Part shown: piece after piece, positions 42,681 to 51,852 of the stretch
Layout: each line of letters begins with the position of its first letter
Numbering within the stretch: position 1 is the first letter of the stretch
Source of the DNA: JAUXJB01 sp965226855
Lineage (GTDB): Bacteria; Myxococcota_A; UBA9160; SZUA-336
Reading direction: 5' to 3'
Length of the DNA: 64,000 nucleotides
Assembly (NCBI GenBank): GCA_965226855.1
Contig: CBDDEE010000030.1
Location: forward strand, 62,001 to 126,000
Notes under the pieces: generated by a model
The model's input: only the letters and a program-made list of their open reading frames with translations
Database searches by the model: none
Told to the model about the DNA's origin: nothing
Translations under genes and position numbers: made by a program

Positions 42681-44164
42681 CTATGCCACCGTGCTCCTGT
42701 AGCGCAGCATGCGGCCCGCGCCCACGCCGCTATGACGGCCGTTGTCGCAGGCGACCTGACCGTTCACGATAACGGCCCGGATCCCCTCCGGCTCTCGCTT
42801 GGGCTCGTCGTAGGTCGCGGTGTCGACGACCCGGTCAGGATCGAAGATCACCAGGTCCGCCCAGTAGCCCTCCCGGATGCGACCGCGCTCGGCCAGTCCG
42901 AAGCGCTCGCAGGAGAGGCTCGTCATCCTGCGCACCGCCTCCTCGAGCGGCAGGACGCCGCGCTCGCGCACGTACCGGCCCAGCACGCGCGGAAACGTAC
43001 CGAACAGCCGGGGATGCGGACTCCCGGAGAGATCCGGAATCCCGTCGGAGCCGACCATCATCTTCGCGTGACGCAGGTTCGTCTCGATGTCCGCCTCGTC
43101 GATGATGAACTGGATGCAGATGGTCCGCTCGCCGCCGGGCGCCGTCAGGATCTTGCGCACCACCTCGGTCGGGGGTAGGCCGAGCTCGCTGCCGATCTCG
43201 GTCACCATGCGTCCCTCGTACTCGCGAAACGCCGGACAGTTCGCGATGCGGACCACTTCTGCGAGCGAGCGGGAGATGCATCGAGCCGGAAGTACTCGAT
43301 CATGGGACCGCTGCCCGCGGTATAGGGATAGACGTCGAGCGTGACGTCCGCGCCTTCCTCGTTCGCCTTGTCGACGCGCGCCAGCGACTCGCCGACCTTG
43401 CCCCAGTTCTCGCGACCGGCGGCCTTGTGGTGGGAGATCTGGATTGCGCAGCCAACCTCACGGCCGATGCGCAACGTTTCCTCCACCGCGTCGAGCAACC
43501 CGTCCCCCTCGTTGCGCATGTGCGTGGCGTAGAGTCCGTCGTGCTCGGCCACAGGCCCCGCAACGGCGATGATCTCTTCCGTCTTGCTGTAGCGCCCGGG
43601 CCGGTAGATCAGGCCCGTCGAGAAGCCGCAAGCGCCCTGCTCCATCGCGAGCGCGGTATGCGCGCGCATCTCCGCCAGCTCCGAGTCACTGGGCGCGCGA
43701 TCCTCGTCTCCCATCACGAGTGCGCGAATCGTGTTGTGACCGACGAGTGCAACGGCGTTCAGCGCGGGCTTCTGGGCCTCCACGGCATGGAAGTAGCCGG
43801 CGAGATCCTCCCACTCGGCCTTCACCCCCCGAAACAGCCCGCCGCTCCCGGGCGGCTCCCTGCCCTCCGGCCGGTTCGGAGCCGCGCTGAAGCCGCAGTT
43901 CCCGATCACGAGACTCGTGCAGCCCTGAGCGAGCTTGAACTCCATACCTGGATACCGCAGCAGCGCCGCGTCGTCGTGGGTATGCGTATCCACGAACCCC
44001 GGCGAGAGCACCTGCCCCGCGGCATCGATCTCACGCTGCCCCGCAGCTGCGGACCCGACGCTGGAGATGCGTCCGTCGCGAATCTCGACGTCGCCAGGAA
44101 CGGCCGGTGCACCCGAGCCGTCGAGAATCCGTGCGTTGCGAATCACGAGATCCGGACCGGCCAT
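42681..44164 (-). pseudogene. N-acyl-D-amino-acid deacylase (D-aminoacylase), frameshifted
   Basis: Amidohydrolase-superfamily enzyme. N-terminal part (ATG 44164): DLVIRNARILDGSGAPAVPGDVEI, metal ligands GFVDTHTHDDA, then VGHNTIR, GLIYRPGRYSKTEE, ISHHKAAGRENWG. C-terminal part, in another frame: RMVTEIGSELGLPPTEVVRKIL, MVGSDGIPD, SPHPRLFGTFPRVLGRYV, GRIREGYWADLVIFDP, PEGIRAVIVNGQVA. The frames join near 43275-43280 (after the FRLDA codons) if one base is missing. Full product would be about 494 residues, normal for the family, and all expected blocks remain. Confidence 0.8.
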
Positions 44165-44231
44165 GAGCCCTCCAAGCTGGCAGCCCCTGGATAGTACCAG
44201 CGGCAAGCGCGATAGCAGCGCTGAACAGGAG

Positions 44232-45959
44232 CTATTCCCAGAGAGCGATGATCTTCTCGCAACGCTCGATGCGCGCGGCGTCGCCTTCGGCGACGCGGGA
44301 CGCGTACATCTCGAGCTCGAGCATCTTGCGGTTGACCCAGCTTGCGGCGAGATCGAAGCGGGGGCTACTCACCTGTGCCTGTCGCAGGAGTTCCGTGCCC
44401 ACGATCACGTGGATGACCATCTCGGCGACAGAGCGCGCCGAGAGCAACGCATAAGCCGGGTCTCGGAGCAGCGCCACCGACACTTCCTCGATGCGCTCGA
44501 TCCCGGCGCGAACCCGGTCTGCCAGCGGGAGCAGCTGCGGATCGCTGAGCTCGCCGAGCTCCTTGCGCAACTCGTCGAATACGATCGTAAGCGCGCCCTT
44601 TCCGATCTCCTTCAGCGCGAAGGAGACCTGGATCTCTGAGGTGCCCTCGTAGATGGTCGTGATGATGCCATCGAGATGGAGCTTGCCCACGGCGGTCTCG
44701 GCCATGAAGCCGAGCCCGCCATGCACCTGGATGGCAGAGCGCGAGATGTCGTCGCAACACTCCGTTGCGAGATACTTGGACAGCGGCGTGAGCAGGCGAT
44801 AGCGCACGGTGTTGCGCTCCTTGATCCGCTCCAGCTCGGCGCGCTCCGGCTCCGAGATCTCCGACTCCCGCGCGAGGTACGCATCGATGGCGCGGTTGCG
44901 GTCGACGAGCACGCAGCAACGGCAGAGCAGTGCACGGCTACCCTCCAGATTCATGATCATGCGTGAGAGCATGTTCTTCATCAGCGGCTGGGCCCCGATC
45001 GGCACACCGAACTGCTTACGCTCCATCGAGTAGCGCACGGCCTCCTCCACCGAGGCCTCTGCGATACCGACGGCCTGGGCCGCAACACCCAGCCTCGCGT
45101 TGTTCATGAGGTCGAGCATCGCCCTGAAGCCCCCGCCCTTGGCTCCGATGCGCCAGCCCTCCGCGTCCTCGAAGCGCACGACGCAGGTGGGCGAGCCGTG
45201 AATGCCCAGCTTGTGCTCGAGCCGCTCTACGGCGATGCCGTTCGTCGTGCCGTCGGGGAGCGTGACGGGACAGATGAAGAGGGACAGCCCATTTGTGGTG
45301 CTCTTGGACTGCTCGAAGGTGTCGTCGTCGCGCGCGAGCACCAGGTGTATCTCGCAGCCGCCGTTCGTGATGAAGATCTTCTGCCCGGAGAGAAAAGTGC
45401 GGCCGTCCCGCTCGGTCGCGCGCGTCACGATGCCGCCGAGGTCCGAGCCCGCTCCGGCCTCGGTCAGATCCATCGCTCCCTCGACCTCGCCGCTCGTGAA
45501 GCGCGGCAGGTAGAGCTCGCAGAGCTCCTCGTCGGCGTAGCGCTCGATGTCGTCTGAAACGCCGCTCTGCAGTCCGACGATCGTCATAAGCGCGGCGTCC
45601 GCCCGCGCGATCATCTCTAGCACCACGTTGGTGACCAGCACGGGGAGCTCGAAGCCGCCGTAACGCTCCGAGACGCCGAGGCTCACTAGCCCGGCCTGCC
45701 GCAGCTTGTCGAGCCCGCGCTGGACGTGCGGTGGCTGGACGACCTTCCCGTCGACGAGCTTCGCCGTCTGCTGCCAGCCCTCACGGGCTTCAGGCTCGAT
45801 CTCCTCGCAGATCGCCGCACACGTCTCGAGCACCCCGACGAGCGCCGCACGCTCGCTCTCGACGTCGCAGTCGTCGCCCTTTCGGAAACGGTAGTACGCG
45901 TCCCAGTCGACCATCTCTCGGACGTAGAGCAGGATACCGTCGTGCAGGTAGCGGGACAT
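44232..45959 (-). CDS. Long acyl-CoA dehydrogenase with extra C-terminal domain
   Basis: 575 residues, longer than the usual 380 and like the AidB/VLCAD-type and FadE5-like forms. FAD/substrate loop MDLTEAGAGSDLGGIVTRA, GQKIFITNGGCEIHLVLARDD, RKQFGVPIGAQPLMKNML, and IQVHGGLGFMAETAVGKLHLDGIITTIYEGTSEIQ with the catalytic Glu. About 130 further residues follow, mostly helical. ATG 45959 starts within the divergent region toward purO; the longer open frame upstream (to 46676) is antisense to purO and not coding. Confidence 0.92.
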   Translation of the reverse strand: MSRYLHDGILLYVREMVDWDAYYRFRKGDDCDVESERAALVGVLETCAAICEEIEPEAREGWQQTAKLVDGKVVQPPHVQRGLDKLRQAGLVSLGVSERYGGFELPVLVTNVVLEMIARADAALMTIVGLQSGVSDDIERYADEELCELYLPRFTSGEVEGAMDLTEAGAGSDLGGIVTRATERDGRTFLSGQKIFITNGGCEIHLVLARDDDTFEQSKSTTNGLSLFICPVTLPDGTTNGIAVERLEHKLGIHGSPTCVVRFEDAEGWRIGAKGGGFRAMLDLMNNARLGVAAQAVGIAEASVEEAVRYSMERKQFGVPIGAQPLMKNMLSRMIMNLEGSRALLCRCCVLVDRNRAIDAYLARESEISEPERAELERIKERNTVRYRLLTPLSKYLATECCDDISRSAIQVHGGLGFMAETAVGKLHLDGIITTIYEGTSEIQVSFALKEIGKGALTIVFDELRKELGELSDPQLLPLADRVRAGIERIEEVSVALLRDPAYALLSARSVAEMVIHVIVGTELLRQAQVSSPRFDLAASWVNRKMLELEMYASRVAEGDAARIERCEKIIALWE

Positions 45960-45973
45960 GGATTGCCCTCCTC

Positions 45974-46021
45974 GACCCCGTTTCGGGGTGAGTGTCCAGG
46001 GAGTTGAGCACGCAAGTGCTC
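45974..46021. promoter_or_regulatory. Two short hairpins in the acyl-CoA dehydrogenase/purO divergent region
   Basis: ACCCCGTTTCGGGGT (45974-45988 area) and GAGCAC-GCAA-GTGCTC (46006-46021, GNRA-type loop on the plus strand). They lie between divergent genes starting at 45959 and 46110; role unknown. Confidence 0.3.
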
Positions 46022-46109
46022 CGGGCGAAAGGCCAGGCGCGCAGAATTCGCGGCGGCGTCCCGGCCGAAGGCATGAGCGGCTATGATCGCCCCGAACCGG
46101 AGGCGCGCA

Positions 46110-46742
46110 GTGTACGTGGGCAGGATCGTGGCAATCGGAAGAACGAGCGCAGGCGCCAACCTTGGCGCCTATCGCGTCTCGTCGCGCTCGTTTCCGAACC
46201 GCGAGGCCGTCGAGATCGACGGGCGCTGCGCGGTTGTCCCCCGCGAGGGGCACGAGGACGACATCGCCAAGAACCCCTACATCGCCTACAACTGCCTGCG
46301 CCGGGCGGGCAGGTGGGCCATCGTCAGCAACGGCAGCCACACCGATCCCATCAGCGAGAAGGTCGAGGCGGGTATGCCTATCCGCGACGCGCTGACGCTC
46401 TCGCTGCTCGCCCTCGACTACGAGAAGGACGACTACAGCACCCCCCGCATCGCGGGCGCGGTGCCGCTCGAAGGAGACTCCGGCTGGCTGGCGACGGTGA
46501 GGCGCGACGCGCTCGTGGTCGTTGAACTCCCGCTCGAGGCCGGTCGCGCCTCGTACGTGGCTACCTACGAGCTCGACGATCCGCGCGGCGGCCAGAGCTC
46601 GACCGTCGACGCGGAGGACGCCGCCGCAGTCGCGCGCTTCGTGGTCGACGGCGGGGAGTTCGCGAAGCTCACCCACCCCGTGACCAGTGTCGCGGTCGTG
46701 GCGCGCGGCTCCCGTTTCGAGATGGCGACCTCAGTCGTCTGA
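46110..46742 (+). CDS. purO: PurO-type IMP cyclohydrolase
   Basis: Closes the second ring in purine synthesis (FAICAR to IMP) using the fold first described in archaea instead of PurH. Recognised by YVGRIVAIGRTSAGANLGAYRVSSRSFPNR at the N-terminus, followed by NPYIAYNCLRRAG, AIVSNGSHTDPI and YSTPRIAGAV. GTG 46110 is chosen: GGAGG lies 6 nt upstream and the protein then starts (M)YVGR as in the family; ATG 46083 is the next option. 210 residues. Its 3' end overlaps the fpg-like gene by 12 nt. Confidence 0.85.
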   Translation: MYVGRIVAIGRTSAGANLGAYRVSSRSFPNREAVEIDGRCAVVPREGHEDDIAKNPYIAYNCLRRAGRWAIVSNGSHTDPISEKVEAGMPIRDALTLSLLALDYEKDDYSTPRIAGAVPLEGDSGWLATVRRDALVVVELPLEAGRASYVATYELDDPRGGQSSTVDAEDAAAVARFVVDGGEFAKLTHPVTSVAVVARGSRFEMATSVV

Positions 46743-47633
46743 GGCGCGCCGCTCTTCCAGCTCCTCGAGGGTGCGCGGCCAGTCCCGCTTGAGCAGGCGG
46801 GAGAGCGCCCGATCTGCCAGGAGCTTTCCCTCCGTCTGACACGTCGCGCAGTAGTTGGTCTCGTTGTCGGCACGAACGATGCGCTGGATGGGCGAGCCGC
46901 AGCTCGGACATGGCTGACGATAGCGCCCGTGCACGGCCATCTGCGGCCGGAAGGCCGTCACCTTTTCGGGAAAGCCCTCGCCCGCCTCCTGTGCGATCCG
47001 CCCGATCCACTCCCCGAGCACCTCTTTCGTCGCCGCGTGCAGCCTCGTGAGCTCGGCTCGGGAGAGCTTCTGCGCCAGCCGCACCGGTGAGAGGCGGCCC
47101 CGGTGCAGGATCTCGTCAGAGTAGGCGTTGCCGATGCCGCTCAGAAGACGCGGATCGGTGAGCGCACGCTTCAGCGTGTGGTTCCCGCGCAAGAGCGCGG
47201 CAACGTAGGCGTCACGGTCCGACTCGAGCACCTCGAGCCCGCCCGGGTCGTGGAGCGCGAGCGCTTCCTCCCCACGTGCCAGGTAGAGAGAGGCACGCCG
47301 TTTTCGGCCTGCCTCGGTCAGCGTCAACGTGCCCGAGTCGAACTCGAAGCTCGCGAGTCCTCGACGCCCCGGCTTGGCCCCGGGCTCCCGCCAGTGTAAG
47401 CGCCCGGCGATCATCAGATGGAGCACAACGAAGAGCTCGTCTTCGAGCTCGATCACGATCCGCTTGCCGAGCCGACGCAGGCTCACCACGCGCCGCCCCT
47501 GTATCACCGACACAGGCGGATCTACGGAACGCAGCAGAAACGGTGACTTGAGCTCGACGCTCTGCAGCCGGTGCCCGCGGATGCGGCTCTCTAGCGCACG
47601 GATGTAGACCGTGATGTCGGGGAGTTCGGGCAC
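46731..47633 (-). CDS. Formamidopyrimidine-DNA glycosylase family protein (Fpg/Nei)
   Basis: Bifunctional DNA glycosylase/AP lyase for oxidised bases, 300 residues. GTG 47633 gives the obligatory N-terminal Pro2-Glu3 (PELPDITVYIRALE). The H2TH motif is LLSGIGNAYSDEILHRGRLSP and the zinc finger CPSCG-x14-CATCQ lies near residue 260; a further 40-residue tail follows the finger, longer than in classic Fpg. The conserved Lys in the usual HLKM region reads FVVLHLMIAGRLHW, so the lesion preference may differ. Divergent from a small membrane-protein gene across two palindromes. Confidence 0.88.
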   Translation of the reverse strand: MPELPDITVYIRALESRIRGHRLQSVELKSPFLLRSVDPPVSVIQGRRVVSLRRLGKRIVIELEDELFVVLHLMIAGRLHWREPGAKPGRRGLASFEFDSGTLTLTEAGRKRRASLYLARGEEALALHDPGGLEVLESDRDAYVAALLRGNHTLKRALTDPRLLSGIGNAYSDEILHRGRLSPVRLAQKLSRAELTRLHAATKEVLGEWIGRIAQEAGEGFPEKVTAFRPQMAVHGRYRQPCPSCGSPIQRIVRADNETNYCATCQTEGKLLADRALSRLLKRDWPRTLEELEERRASDD

Positions 47634-47691
47634 CTCGGGAGCATCTCACGAGCTGCAGCTCCTGTCCTGCGCTGTCGGCAGCCGTATGCAC

Positions 47692-47735
47692 GAGCTCGCC
47701 TCGAGGCGAGCTCTTCGCTTGTGCCCGCTGGGCAC
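47692..47735. promoter_or_regulatory. 22-bp perfect palindrome and adjacent hairpin between divergent genes
   Basis: GAGCTCGCC-TCGA-GGCGAGCTC (47692-47713) is perfectly palindromic, and GTGCCC-GCT-GGGCAC (47721-47735) follows 7 nt later. Both lie between the fpg-like start (47633) and the small membrane gene start (47778). Candidate operator sites. Confidence 0.45.
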
Positions 47736-47777
47736 ACCCCTTGCTATCCATGCGCCACGTTCATGGAAGGAGGTGCC

Positions 47778-48017
47778 ATGCCACCTGAGACGTACGACAT
47801 CGAGCTGCGTCCGGGACCTAGCCCGGGGCTTGCAGCCGCCCTGTCGGTGCTGCTGCCCGGCCTGGGTCACATCTACTCGGGACAGCTCGGAGTCGGCCTG
47901 CTCTGGTTTCTGGCCGCGAGCTTCGGCTACTGGGCGATTCTGGTCCCCGGCTTTCTGATCCACGTAGCGAGCGTCTGGTTCGCTTACCGCTCGGCGCGCT
48001 TCTTCCGCGCCTACTGA
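47778..48017 (+). CDS. Small membrane protein, TM2-like
   Basis: 79 residues, two hydrophobic helices (LAAALSVLLPGLGHIYSGQLGVGLLWFLAA and GYWAILVPGFLIHVASVWFAY). The PGLGHIYSGQLGVGLLWF stretch matches the TM2-domain style of small bacterial membrane proteins. ATG 47778 has an excellent ribosome site (GGAAGGAGG, spacing about 6). It overlaps the end of the convergent FHA gene by 7 nt. Function unknown. Confidence 0.75.
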   Translation: MPPETYDIELRPGPSPGLAAALSVLLPGLGHIYSGQLGVGLLWFLAASFGYWAILVPGFLIHVASVWFAYRSARFFRAY

Positions 48018-48436
48018 GCCGGAAAACGCCGTTCCTCCAGCAGAAACTGGAACGTGTGGCCGCCGAGCCGGAAGCGGTCCTCGCTCTTCAGCTCGGCGCT
48101 CGCGATCTCGCCCCCGTTTAGGCAGAGGAGCTTCCCCTCCGCCAGAGCGCGGATGTGGAAGCAGCCCCCGGAGAACTCGATCGCAGCGTGCGCCCGGGAC
48201 ATCTCCGCGTCGTCGAAGCACAGGTCGACGCCCGGACCCCGACCCACGGTGATTCTCGGCTGGTCGAGGGGGAACTCGGCACCTCTGGCCACGCCGCTCA
48301 GAATGACGAGCGAGGCCCGGAACGCACCGAGAAACTCCGCAAACGCCACTCCCGCAGCGGCCCTGTCCACCCCCCGGTTAGCGGCGTCCGCGACCCGTTC
48401 CTGAAGTGCACCCTCCGCCGCAACCCCCGGTTCCAC
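48011..48436 (-). CDS. FHA-domain protein
   Basis: 141 residues. The FHA phosphothreonine-binding domain occupies about 42-135: RITVGRGPGVDLCFDDAEMSRAHAAIEFSGGCFHIRAL has the GR, SRxHA and N/G features. The N-terminal 40 residues are helical and unrecognised. GTG 48436 is tentative. It could read Ser/Thr phosphorylation state alongside the PP2C phosphatase; no kinase gene is adjacent. Confidence 0.75.
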   Translation of the reverse strand: MEPGVAAEGALQERVADAANRGVDRAAAGVAFAEFLGAFRASLVILSGVARGAEFPLDQPRITVGRGPGVDLCFDDAEMSRAHAAIEFSGGCFHIRALAEGKLLCLNGGEIASAELKSEDRFRLGGHTFQFLLEERRFPAQ

Positions 48437-48480
48437 CTCCGGTCAGCGGCAGAAAGCTCCCCGCCTCAGTGCGCGCCGCG

Positions 48481-48600
48481 CCACGATTAGGCAACCAAGC
48501 AAGCGCCGCGAAGCGGCGCGCGCAGCGAGGCGGAGCCGAGCGAAGGTGGGTGGCCGCGGACGCCCGCAGCCGGGTCCCACAAGGCCGGGTCCCACAAGAA
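48481..48600 (-). repeat. R2 dispersed repeat, copy B (3' of leuD)
   Basis: Starts a few bases after the leuD stop. The gene-proximal word CCGGGTCCCACAAG is duplicated in tandem (48571-48584, 48586-48598 area). Contains hairpin GGCCGCGG-N4-CCGCAGCC (48552-48571, one mismatch) and GCGCCGC-N3-GCGGCGC. From CCACGATTAGGC onward it matches copy C (50751) almost base for base. Confidence 0.85.
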
Positions 48601-48603
48601 CCG

Positions 48604-49227
48604 CTAGCTATCTCCTCCGAAGCGGAGATACGGGAGCTTCTTTTCGGTGGCTCGGATTTGGTCTTCCGCGGCGAGGAGCGTTGCCATCGCGTCCCAGGTG
48701 CCTTCCAGGAGCCGTTGTCGGGGGCCGTCGCCGACCTCCGCCGGGGCCGAGCCGCCACGCCAGCGCACCATGCGGCCGACGAGGTCGAGCGTAACCTCCT
48801 GGGAAGGATCCAGCTCGACGGCGTCCATCAGTCGTGCGACGTCGGCGGCCGCGGCCACGGCCGCGGGGACGCCGAGCGCCACGCAGTTCCCGTGGAAGAT
48901 CTCGCCAAAGGACTCGCCGATAATGGCCCGGATCCCCCAGCGCATGAGCGCCTGGGGGGCGTGCTCACGAGAGCTCCCGCAGCCGAAATTGTCGTTTACG
49001 ACGAGGATCGAGGCGTTCTTGAACTCCTCCCGGTCAAAGGGGTGACCTTTCGCTTCGCCGTCGGGACCGAAGCGCAGGTCCTTAAACACGCCCTCCTCCA
49101 GCCCCGCAAAGCTGGTCGAGATCAGGTAGCGAGCGGGAATGATCTGATCCGTATCGATGTCGTTCCCGCGCAGCACGATCGCCCGGCCCCGACGTTCCCG
49201 GACCTGCTCGCTCGTCGCTCCACTCAC
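48604..49227 (-). CDS. leuD: 3-isopropylmalate dehydratase small subunit
   Basis: Swivelling domain of the aconitase-like isomerase of leucine synthesis; pairs with LeuC. GNDIDTDQIIPARYL, NDNFGCGSSREHAPQAL and SFGEIFHGNCVALG are diagnostic. GTG 49227 overlaps the leuC stop (GTGA, 49224-49227); a longer upstream frame is antisense-free but has no LeuD match. 207 residues. R2 copy B follows its stop. Confidence 0.95.
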   Translation of the reverse strand: MSGATSEQVRERRGRAIVLRGNDIDTDQIIPARYLISTSFAGLEEGVFKDLRFGPDGEAKGHPFDREEFKNASILVVNDNFGCGSSREHAPQALMRWGIRAIIGESFGEIFHGNCVALGVPAAVAAAADVARLMDAVELDPSQEVTLDLVGRMVRWRGGSAPAEVGDGPRQRLLEGTWDAMATLLAAEDQIRATEKKLPYLRFGGDS

Positions 49228-50627
49228 GAAAGGATCTCCCTCACGTCGCTGATGCGACCTTCGATAGCGGCATGGGCCACCATGGCCGGGCTCATCAGCA
49301 GGGTTCGCCCCGTGGGGCTGCCCTGCCTGCCCCGGAAGTTCCGGTTCGAGCTCGACGCGCATAGCTCGCGGCCGACCAGCTTGTCGGGGTTCATCGCGAG
49401 ACACATCGAGCAGCCGGCCTCCCGCCAATCAAAGCCCGCCTCGCGGAACGTCTCGTGCAGACCCTCGGCCTCGGCCTGGCGCTTGACCTGCTCCGAACCC
49501 GGGACAACGAGCGTGCGCACCCGCGAGGATACCCTGCGGCCCCGCACGACCCTCGCGGCCTCACGCAAGTCAGAGATCCGGCTGTTCGTGCAGGAGCCGA
49601 TGAAGGCGACATCGATCGGTGTCCCCCGGATTGGCTCACCCGCGCGCAGCTCCATGAAGCGGAGCGCCTCCTCGGCAGCCGAGCGATCGGCCTCGACAAT
49701 CTGGTCGAGTCGCGGCAAACGCTCGTCGACGCCAACACTCTGCCCCGGGTGGGTCCCCCAGGTCACGGTGGGCGCGATCTCGCTGCCGTCGAGCTCGACC
49801 TCGTCCGCATAGCTCGCCTTCGCGTCGCTGACCACCGACCTCCACCCCTGTACCGCCCGATCGAAGTCCTCTTCCCGTGGCGCGTAGGGGAGACCGCGCA
49901 GGTACTCGAACGTCGTCTCGTCCGGATTGACGTAGCCGACCCGCGCGCCCCCCTCGATCGACATGTTGCAGAGCGTCAGGCGCTCCTCCATCGAGAAGTC
50001 TTCGATCACCGGCCCGGCGTACTCGTACGCGTAGCCGACTCCACCCTTCACACCGAGCGTGCGAATGATGTGCAGGATGACGTCCTTTGCGTACACGCCG
50101 AAGCCCAGCTCCCGGGTCACGCGAATACGCCGCACCTTGGGCTGCGTGATGGCCAGGCACTGGCTCGCCAGGACGTCGCGCACCTGGCTCGTGCCGATCC
50201 CGAGGGCGATGGCGCCGAACGCTCCGTGCGTCGAGGTGTGGCTGTCACCGCACGCGATCGTCATCCCGGGCTGGGTGAGTCCGAGCTCGGGGCCAATCAC
50301 GTGAACGATACCCTGTCGGCCGCTGCCGACACGGAAAAACTCGATTCCGTATGTCTGCGCGTTCCGATCGAGCGCCGTCAGCATCCGCTCGGCAAGCGGG
50401 TCGGCGAGCGGCCGCAGATGCGAGTCGGTTGGTACGATGTGGTCGACGGTGGCGAAGGTCCGCTCCGGAAAGAGCACCTTGTGCCCGGCCTCCTCCAGCA
50501 TCTGAAAGCCTTGAGGACTCGTGACCTCGTGGATCAGGTGCAGGCCGATGAAGAGCTGGGTCTGCCCACCGTCCAGCTCCCTCACGCTGTGCAGATCCCA
50601 GACCTTGTCTAGCAGTGTGCCCGCCAT
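49224..50627 (-). CDS. leuC: 3-isopropylmalate dehydratase large subunit
   Basis: 4Fe-4S hydro-lyase converting 2- to 3-isopropylmalate with LeuD. Signatures: TLLDKVWDLHSVRELDGGQTQLFIGLHLIHEVTSPQ-type N-terminus, ACGDSHTSTHGAFGA, GSCTNSRISDLREAARVV and GCSMCLAMNPDKL (the first Cys in GSCTN and two in CSMC bind the cluster). 467 residues, normal. Forms an operon with leuD; leuA and leuB are not in this window. Confidence 0.96.
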   Translation of the reverse strand: MAGTLLDKVWDLHSVRELDGGQTQLFIGLHLIHEVTSPQGFQMLEEAGHKVLFPERTFATVDHIVPTDSHLRPLADPLAERMLTALDRNAQTYGIEFFRVGSGRQGIVHVIGPELGLTQPGMTIACGDSHTSTHGAFGAIALGIGTSQVRDVLASQCLAITQPKVRRIRVTRELGFGVYAKDVILHIIRTLGVKGGVGYAYEYAGPVIEDFSMEERLTLCNMSIEGGARVGYVNPDETTFEYLRGLPYAPREEDFDRAVQGWRSVVSDAKASYADEVELDGSEIAPTVTWGTHPGQSVGVDERLPRLDQIVEADRSAAEEALRFMELRAGEPIRGTPIDVAFIGSCTNSRISDLREAARVVRGRRVSSRVRTLVVPGSEQVKRQAEAEGLHETFREAGFDWREAGCSMCLAMNPDKLVGRELCASSSNRNFRGRQGSPTGRTLLMSPAMVAHAAIEGRISDVREILS

Positions 50628-50750
50628 GCCATCCTCGACAGGTCCAACCCCGCCCCCCGCATGGTTCTAACCGATCCGGCGACCCTTGCGAAGTGGCCAG
50701 CACACAACCCCCTCCGTCGAGCCGCGCCTTTGGCCCGGCTTGCGGCCACG

Positions 50751-50859
50751 CCACGATTAGGCGACCCGCAAGCGCCGCGAAGCGGCGCGCGCAGCAAGGC
50801 GGAGCCGAGCGAAGGTGGGTGGCCGCGGACGCCCGCGGCCGGGTCCCACAAGACAAGAC
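50751..50859 (-). repeat. R2 dispersed repeat, copy C (3' of methyltransferase gene)
   Basis: Starts at the stop of the methyltransferase gene, in that gene's orientation. Contains a perfect hairpin GGCCGCGG-ACGC-CCGCGGCC (50821-50840) and the shared GCGCCGC-N3-GCGGCGC stem. Nearly identical to copy B from CCACGATTAGGC through GGGTCCCACAAG. Confidence 0.88.
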
Positions 50860-51618
50860 TCACCGCTCTCCAAGCATGATGAACGGACCGGTCGGGCGGT
50901 CTCCGGCCTCCACGGGCCGACCCGAGGAGAGGTCGTAGTTCTGCAACCAGCGGACGCTCTCGAAGCCGGCCTCGCACAGCAAGGAGGCGGCCTGTTGCGG
51001 GGGGACGTAGCGCCGGTAGGTCTCGAGCTCGCTCTCCGGGCCCTGGTCCACCCTGAACACCTGGGTGCGTCGCTCGAGCAGAGGCGTGAGCATCTCGCGC
51101 TTGACCCGGTAGGAGAGGTCGATCTCTCCACAACGGCGGTCAATCGTGCTCCACTGGCCGACCGATTCGGGCTGCGCGATCGAGAGCGGACAGAACAGAT
51201 CGATCGCGAGAACCCCTGGAGAGCCCATGGAGCGAGCCACGTGGCGCAGGAATAGCCGCTGCTCCTCGATCTCGATGAGCGCGTTGAATGTGTAGAGCGT
51301 GGCCAGGACGACATGGAAGCCGTCGAAGAGAGCCCCCTGGCGCAGGTCGAAGTCCGCCAGTCGCACCCGGTCACCCCAGCGCGCGAGCCTTTCGTGAGCG
51401 ATCTCAAGCATCGGTCGCGACGTGTCTACCGCGCAGACCTCGTGACCCGCCGCGGCCAGCCGTGCAGAGACCCGTCCGGTTCGGCAGCCGACCTCGAGCA
51501 CCGGACCCGGGTACTTCGCAGCCAGCTCGGTGTAAACGGGGAGGTCCAGAGAGAAGTCCGCCGCGAAGGTGGAGTAGAACTCCGCGAAGCGTCGCTCGAC
51601 CGTCTGCTGATCCCGCAT
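50860..51618 (-). CDS. SAM-dependent methyltransferase (class I)
   Basis: 252 residues. SAM-binding motif I is VLEVGCRTGRVSARLAAAG (GxGxG-like), with Asp in VCAVDTSRPMLEIA (motif II), and later DFDLRQGALFDGFHVVLATLYTFNAL. The C-terminal half (YRRYVPPQQAASLLCEAGFESVRWL) is typical of small-molecule methyltransferases. Substrate unknown. ATG 51618; the region to the next gene (51619-51852) holds nothing I recognise. Confidence 0.82.
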   Translation of the reverse strand: MRDQQTVERRFAEFYSTFAADFSLDLPVYTELAAKYPGPVLEVGCRTGRVSARLAAAGHEVCAVDTSRPMLEIAHERLARWGDRVRLADFDLRQGALFDGFHVVLATLYTFNALIEIEEQRLFLRHVARSMGSPGVLAIDLFCPLSIAQPESVGQWSTIDRRCGEIDLSYRVKREMLTPLLERRTQVFRVDQGPESELETYRRYVPPQQAASLLCEAGFESVRWLQNYDLSSGRPVEAGDRPTGPFIMLGER

Positions 51619-51852
51619 GGTGCGGGACTCCAGGTATATGGGAAGACCCCAGGCAATCCAGACTCACTGGAATCGGTTCCGGCAGCGGACCGCAGGGCCT
51701 ATGCGTCCACACCAGCGACGTGCTTACAGCCCCGCTGTACGGGACCTCCAGAGGCCCGAAGCTCGGTCTGGGGCGTTCCGCCCCGACTCGAACTCGCCCC
51801 GAGTCGATCGTCTTCGGCTTCGCGCCGGCATCTGCCCTATGTTTCGGCTCCG

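Noticed and set aside
43202..43256. Possible second selenocysteine or programmed frameshift joining the D-aminoacylase halves
   Set aside because: The two halves are in different frames, so no stop-codon readthrough could join them; a simple missing base explains the break better.
48378..48794. Open frames over R2 copies encoding a shared peptide (THLRSAPPRCARRFAALA)
   Set aside because: The shared peptide is a by-product of the repeated DNA; frames lack ribosome sites and run into neighbouring genes antisense.
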